64,000 bases of DNA. Origin: Amycolatopsis viridis. GTDB taxonomy: Bacteria; Actinomycetota; Actinomycetes; Mycobacteriales; Pseudonocardiaceae. Positions 58,991 through 64,000 of this stretch are shown one piece after another. Position 1 is the first letter of the stretch. Each line of letters opens with the position of its first letter. Under the pieces are notes generated by a model. The model saw only the letters and a program-made list of their open reading frames with translations, was not told where the DNA came from and searched no databases. Where the stretch lies: NCBI RefSeq assembly GCF_011758765.1, contig NZ_JAANOU010000001.1, positions 3,472,001 through 3,536,000 of the forward strand, in the 5' to 3' direction. The translations under genes were made by a program, and so were the position numbers.

Positions 58991-59817
58991 CGGCCCTCCC
59001 ACCGCGGCGCCCGGCGCTCGGTGAACGCCGCGTGGAACTCGGCGTGGTCGCGGGTGGTCATCAGCAGGGCCTGCGTCATCGCGTCCAGCTCCATCGACGC
59101 CGAAATGGACATGTCCAGCTCGGCGGTCAGCAGCGATTTCGTCTGGGCCAGCGCCAGCGTCGGCCCGTCGGCGAGCCTGCGGGCGAGCTCGGCGACCGCG
59201 GTGTCCAGCTCGTCGTCGGCGACCAGCCGGGACACCAGGCCGTATCTGTCCGCGGTCTCGGCGTCGATCGTGTCGCCCAGCATCAGCAGCTCTGTCGCCC
59301 GGCCGAGCCCGGCCACGCGCGGCAGCAGGTAGGCCGCGCCCATGTCCCCGCCGGACAGCCCCACCTTGGTGAACAGGAAGGCGAACCGGCCCGAGTGCCC
59401 GACCACGCGGAAGTCCGAGGCGAGGGCCACCACCGCGCCGGCACCGGCGGCGATGCCGTGCACGGCGGTGATGATCGGGATCGGGCATTCGCGCATCGCC
59501 CGGATCACCGCGCCGGTCATCTTGGTGAACCGCATCAGGTCCCGCGGCTCCATCTTGATCAGCTCGCCGATGATCTCGTCGACGTCGCCGCCGCCGCAGA
59601 ACCCCTTGCCCTCACCACGGATCACCAGCACCCGCACGTCCCGGTGGTGCGGCAGCTCGGCCAGCAGGTCGCGGAGATCGGCATAGCTTTCGAAGGTCAG
59701 TGGGTTGAGCTTCTCCGGCCGGTCCAGCGTGACCGTCGCGACGCCGTCGGCCTTGCCGAACCGGAAGTGCCGCCAGTCCTCGGTGAGCCGCGGGGAGGCG
59801 TGGAAGCGGTAGGTCAT
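58987..59817 (-). CDS. Enoyl-CoA hydratase/isomerase family protein
   Basis: Crotonase-fold enzyme of 276 residues. VTLDRPEKLNPLTFESYADLRDLLAEL, oxyanion-hole segment RGEGKGFCGGGDVDEI and HGIAAGAGAVVALASDFRVVG are clear. The second glutamate region reads LSGGDMGAAYLLPRVAGLGRATELLMLGDTI, with Asp where hydratases often have Glu, so ring hydrolysis or isomerisation is possible instead of simple hydration. ATG 59817 overlaps the acyl-CoA dehydrogenase stop (ATGA). Confidence 0.92.
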   Translation of the reverse strand: MTYRFHASPRLTEDWRHFRFGKADGVATVTLDRPEKLNPLTFESYADLRDLLAELPHHRDVRVLVIRGEGKGFCGGGDVDEIIGELIKMEPRDLMRFTKMTGAVIRAMRECPIPIITAVHGIAAGAGAVVALASDFRVVGHSGRFAFLFTKVGLSGGDMGAAYLLPRVAGLGRATELLMLGDTIDAETADRYGLVSRLVADDELDTAVAELARRLADGPTLALAQTKSLLTAELDMSISASMELDAMTQALLMTTRDHAEFHAAFTERRAPRWEGR

Positions 59818-60968
59818 CGGGTGTACTCCCTGCCGATCAGGTGGCGCGCGATGATGGAACGCTGGACCTCGGAGGCGCCTTCGTAGATGCGCAGCGACCG
59901 CACGTCCCGGTAGAGGTGCTCGAGCGGGTGGCCGCGCCGCAGTGCCGCGGCGCCGTGCAGCTGCACGCACCCGTCGATGATCTGCTGCGCGGCCTCGGTG
60001 GCGTACAGCTTCGCCATGGCCGACCGCCGCGGTTGCGCTCCGGGCTCCGCGCCGTCGTCGTAGGCGGCGGCCGCGGCGTAGACGAGCAGGCGGGCCGCTT
60101 CCAGCTCGGTGGCCAGGTCCGCGATGCGGTGCGCCACGGCCTGCTGGCCGGCCAGTGGCGCCCCGTACACCTGGCGCTCGCGGACGTGGGCGACGGTCAG
60201 GTCGAGCGCCGCCTGGGCCATGCCCACCGCGAAGGCGCCGACGCTGGGCCGGAACAGGTCCAGCGTGCGCATCGCGACGGCGAAGCCGCGGTCCACCTCG
60301 CCCAGGACCGCACCGGCGCCGACCCGCACGCCGTCGAACTCCAGACGCCCGATCGGGTGCGGTGAGAGCATTTCCAGCGGCTCACCGGAGAGCCCGGCAC
60401 TGTCCCCGGGCACCGCGAACGCGGTGACCCCGCGCGCACCCGCGCCCGGCGTGGTGCGGGCGAACACGGTGTAGATGTCGGCCCCCGGCGCGTTGGAGAT
60501 CCACAGCTTCTCGCCGGTCAGCACCCAGCCGTCGCCGTCGCGTTCGGCGCGCAGCTGGAGGTTCGCCGCGTCCGACCCCGCGCCGGCCTCGGTCAGCGCG
60601 AACGCGGCGACGGCCTCGCCGGAGATCACCGCGGGGATCCACCGCGCGCGCAGCTCGGCCGAGCCGGATTGCAGGATCGGGTAACTGCCCAGCCCCTGGA
60701 GGGCGAGCGCGGTCTCCGCCTCGGTGCTGATCTGGGCGATCGTCTCGCGCAGCAGGCACAACTGGACGGCCGCGGCATCGGAAGGGGCCTCGCCCGGCCG
60801 GCCGCCGAACAGCCCGCGGAGCAGCCCGAGCTCGCCGAGGGTCCGCACGAGCTCCCGGTCGACCCGGCCGGAGCCGGTCCCGGCGAGTTTGCCGGTGGCC
60901 ACCTCACGCACCCAGTTCTGGTACTCCCGGTGCTCGGCACCCAGTCGGAACGCAGCCACCCCGGACAT
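59814..60968 (-). CDS. Acyl-CoA dehydrogenase
   Basis: FAD-dependent dehydrogenase of 384 residues, full length. AAFALTEAGAGSDAANLQLRAERDGDGWVLTGEKLWISNA covers the flavin and substrate-binding loop; C-terminal GCVQLHGAAALRRGHPLEHLYRDVRSLRIYEGASEVQRSIIAR contains the catalytic-glutamate region YEGASEVQ. It leads a four-gene coupled operon (ACAD, hydratase, SDR, RidA). The promoter TTGACG-N16-TAGTCT (61002-60975) ends 6 nt from ATG 60968, so the mRNA is leaderless. Confidence 0.93.
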   Translation of the reverse strand: MSGVAAFRLGAEHREYQNWVREVATGKLAGTGSGRVDRELVRTLGELGLLRGLFGGRPGEAPSDAAAVQLCLLRETIAQISTEAETALALQGLGSYPILQSGSAELRARWIPAVISGEAVAAFALTEAGAGSDAANLQLRAERDGDGWVLTGEKLWISNAPGADIYTVFARTTPGAGARGVTAFAVPGDSAGLSGEPLEMLSPHPIGRLEFDGVRVGAGAVLGEVDRGFAVAMRTLDLFRPSVGAFAVGMAQAALDLTVAHVRERQVYGAPLAGQQAVAHRIADLATELEAARLLVYAAAAAYDDGAEPGAQPRRSAMAKLYATEAAQQIIDGCVQLHGAAALRRGHPLEHLYRDVRSLRIYEGASEVQRSIIARHLIGREYTR

Positions 60969-60974
60969 GCTCCG

Positions 60975-62618
<1,644 letters not shown>

Positions 62619-62661
62619 CCGCGCTCGCGGCGGGACCCGCCTGAGAGTCACCTCAGCGTTC

Positions 62662-62681
62662 ATTTCAACATGCGTGGAAAT
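62662..62681. promoter_or_regulatory. Imperfect palindrome upstream of the F420-dependent reductase gene
   Basis: ATTTC at 62662-62666 and GAAAT at 62677-62681 flank an inner AC/GT pair; 14 of 20 positions are symmetric. It lies 16 nt before ATG 62698, in the promoter. A candidate repressor site. Confidence 0.35.
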
Positions 62682-62697
62682 CTGGCACACTGGCGGC

Positions 62698-63096
62698 ATG
62701 ACCACTCAGAACCGCCGGCCACCGGCCGCCGCCAAAGCGTTCAACAAGGTCGCCGCCAAGTTCGCGGGTCACCGGCTGGTGCCGCTGTGGGCCCTGGTAC
62801 GGCACCGGGGCCGCAAGTCGGGCAAGCCGTACCAGACGCCGATCGCGATCGTCGGCGCCACACCGGACACCGTCTACATCGGATTGCCGTGGGGACGCCG
62901 CACCGACTGGATCCGCAACCTCCAGGCGGGCGGCGGCACGCTCGTGTGGAAGGGGCAGACGTTCGCCGTCGCCGAGCCGGTCTTCGCCGGCAAGGACGAG
63001 GTGCTGGCGAAGACCTCCGGCCTGCGCCACCGAATTGCGCAGCGGTGGCCGCTGGAGGACTACCTGCGGTTGACGCTGCGGCCCGCCGGGCAGTGA
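62698..63096 (+). CDS. DDN-family F420-dependent nitroreductase/quinone reductase
   Basis: A 132-residue split beta-barrel flavin/deazaflavin enzyme of the nitroreductase (DDN, PF04075) family. LWALVRHRGRKSGKPYQTPIAIVGATPDTVYIGLPWGRRTDWIRNLQAGGGTLVWKGQTFAVAEPV shows the RHRGRKSG phosphate-binding and WxRNLQAGG motifs. The N-terminus is short and lacks a membrane anchor. ATG 62698; no Shine-Dalgarno, probably leaderless. It is 79 nt after rox but has its own palindromic promoter region. Uses F420H2 to reduce quinones or nitro compounds. Confidence 0.92.
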   Translation: MTTQNRRPPAAAKAFNKVAAKFAGHRLVPLWALVRHRGRKSGKPYQTPIAIVGATPDTVYIGLPWGRRTDWIRNLQAGGGTLVWKGQTFAVAEPVFAGKDEVLAKTSGLRHRIAQRWPLEDYLRLTLRPAGQ

Positions 63097-63210
63097 CGGC
63101 GCCGATTCCCCTGCCGGGTTCCCGCCGGCGCGGAGGAGTACAGACGCGCGAGCGGGTGCCGACGTTGTGTGCCGCGGGATTTTTGGGGGGATGATCACTA
63201 GCGCGCAACG

Positions 63211-64000
63211 GTGACCGCCGCCGGGCGTCCTGCGGTGGTGAACGAAGCTGGGGTCCGAGGGGCGCGTCCCTCGGTACGGGGGATCTGGTTGCTCGCGGAG
63301 CTGGTGGCCGCCAGGCGGGTGCTGGTGGGCGCGGTCGTCGCCGTGGATGTGCTCGCGGTACTGCAGGTGCTGACCACCGACCCGGGCAACCAGGGGGACC
63401 TCGCGGTCTACCAGGAGGCCGGGCGGACCGTGCTCAACCACGGTCCCCTGTACGCCGACCCCCTGGTGGACAAGTTGTGGTTCACCTACACGCCGTTCGC
63501 GAGCCTGGCGTTCACCCCCCTCTCGCTGGTGCCCTACCCGGTGGCGAGCCTGCTGTTCACCGCCCTGCTGATCGTGGCGCCACTCCCGCTCTGCCTGCTG
63601 ATGGTGTTCCGGGCCCTCGGCCTCGGCCGGCATGCGTGGTTGCTGACCGGGATCGTGTTCGCGCCGGCGCTGCTGTTCCTCCAGCCCATGCGCTACACCC
63701 TCGGTTACGGCCAGATCAACATGGTGCTGATGACTCTCGTGCTGGTCGACTGCCTGGCCAGGCAGCCGTGGTGGCCGCGCGGCCTGCTGGTCGGCATTGC
63801 CGCGGCGATCAAGCTGACCCCGTTGGCGTTCCTGCTGTTCTTCCTGCTCAACCGGGACCGCAGGGCGGCACTCGTGGCCGGGCTGACCTTCACGGCCGGG
63901 GTGGTCGCCGGGTACCTCGCCCGGCCGGGGGACTCGATGTCCTACTGGACCTCGGCGATCTTCCGTACCGACCACATCGGCGACATCAGCATCCCGGGCA
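63211..64000 (+). CDS. GT87-family membrane glycosyltransferase (3' end cut by window)
   Basis: Multi-TM glycosyltransferase, 263 codons visible. After a 30-residue basic start come TM segments and the family markers: DLAVYQEAGRTVLNHGPLYADPLVDKLWFTYTPFASLAFTPLSLVPYPVA (with the conserved F-x-Y-x-P-F) and MRYTLGYGQINMVLMTLVLVDCLARQ, then GLLVGIAAAIKLTPLAFLLFFLLNRDRRAA. These match alpha-1,2-mannosyltransferases that use polyprenyl-phosphate mannose on the outer membrane face to build lipomannan or lipoarabinomannan. The in-frame upstream stop at 63199 forces a start at GTG 63211 or later. A 7-codon mini-ORF (ATG 63191) ends by overlapping this GTG. Confidence 0.9.
   Translation, partial: MTAAGRPAVVNEAGVRGARPSVRGIWLLAELVAARRVLVGAVVAVDVLAVLQVLTTDPGNQGDLAVYQEAGRTVLNHGPLYADPLVDKLWFTYTPFASLAFTPLSLVPYPVASLLFTALLIVAPLPLCLLMVFRALGLGRHAWLLTGIVFAPALLFLQPMRYTLGYGQINMVLMTLVLVDCLARQPWWPRGLLVGIAAAIKLTPLAFLLFFLLNRDRRAALVAGLTFTAGVVAGYLARPGDSMSYWTSAIFRTDHIGDISIPG

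Noticed and set aside
63191-63214. Seven-codon mini-ORF overlapping the glycosyltransferase start
   Set aside because: The GGGGGG directly abutting its ATG is too close for a ribosome site and there is no codon signal; kept only as a remark.

Overview
The window is very GC-rich with strongly GC-biased third codon positions, many GTG starts, several start codons 6-7 nt after a -10 box (leaderless transcripts), a PdtaR/Rv1626-type ANTAR regulator, SARP-type and MalT-type regulators, a class E sortase with an LAxTG substrate, and F420-linked enzymes. This points to a high-GC actinomycete, most likely Amycolatopsis or another Pseudonocardiaceae. The genus is an inference. I see no transposase, integrase, CRISPR array or rRNA.

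Layout. (1) 1-5889, minus: a branched-chain amino-acid type ABC importer (livK, strong hairpin, livH-livM-livG-livF, the last cut by the window edge) and pdtaR. (2) 6118-6249: a tRNA with a Leu CAA anticodon and its terminator. (3) 6731-13038: an MMPL exporter, an unknown protein, an MhpA-like flavin monooxygenase with a TetR regulator, and a YdfG-like dehydrogenase. (4) 13113-28481, minus: a 15-kb organosulfur-scavenging cluster. It starts with a 23-residue Cys-Cys leader peptide, followed by DUF4242 protein, acyl-CoA-dehydrogenase-fold protein, Ssu-type sulfonate importer, Fe(II)/2OG oxygenase, O-acetylhomoserine sulfhydrylase, alpha/beta hydrolase and a complete Opp/Dpp-type importer, nearly all with 1-25 nt gene overlaps. 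After a hairpin come two NtaA/SnaA-type FMN monooxygenases. A divergent TetR gene (28531) sits across a 49-bp control region.

(5) 29116-36220: a large SARP-AAA-TPR activator, hemerythrin and DUF4267 proteins, and a cyclase plus ThDP-enzyme pair ending in tandem in-frame stop repeats. (6) 36286-49468: a surface-protein locus with an ECF sigma factor, a Cys-rich protein, an XRE regulator, two very small genes, a class E sortase, a secreted membrane protein and a 1965-residue LATTG-anchored protein with nine DUF11-like repeats. Divergent to it are a MalT-like regulator, a degenerate GGDEF-like protein and a truncated sigma paralogue whose promoter matches that of the intact sigma factor. (7) 49600-52725: an F420:NADP oxidoreductase-like protein, then two LuxR-type regulators flanking an NlpC/P60 hydrolase.

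(8) 52896-60968: an aerobic CoA-thioester pathway for 2-aminobenzoate (ligase, fused monooxygenase/reductase, acyl-CoA dehydrogenase, enoyl-CoA hydratase, SDR, RidA) with a divergent PaaX-type repressor. (9) 61100-62618: a rifampicin monooxygenase preceded by a rifamycin-associated element. (10) 62698-64000: a DDN-type F420-dependent reductase and a truncated polyprenyl-phosphate-mannose type (GT87) glycosyltransferase.

Functional logic: region 4 appears to import sulfonates and sulfur-containing peptides or esters, oxidise them, and fix the released sulfur as homocysteine, with cysteine sensed by the leader peptide. Region 8 would activate anthranilate, dearomatise it and beta-oxidise the product under PaaX control. 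A TGACG-type palindrome is shared between regions 8 and 1.
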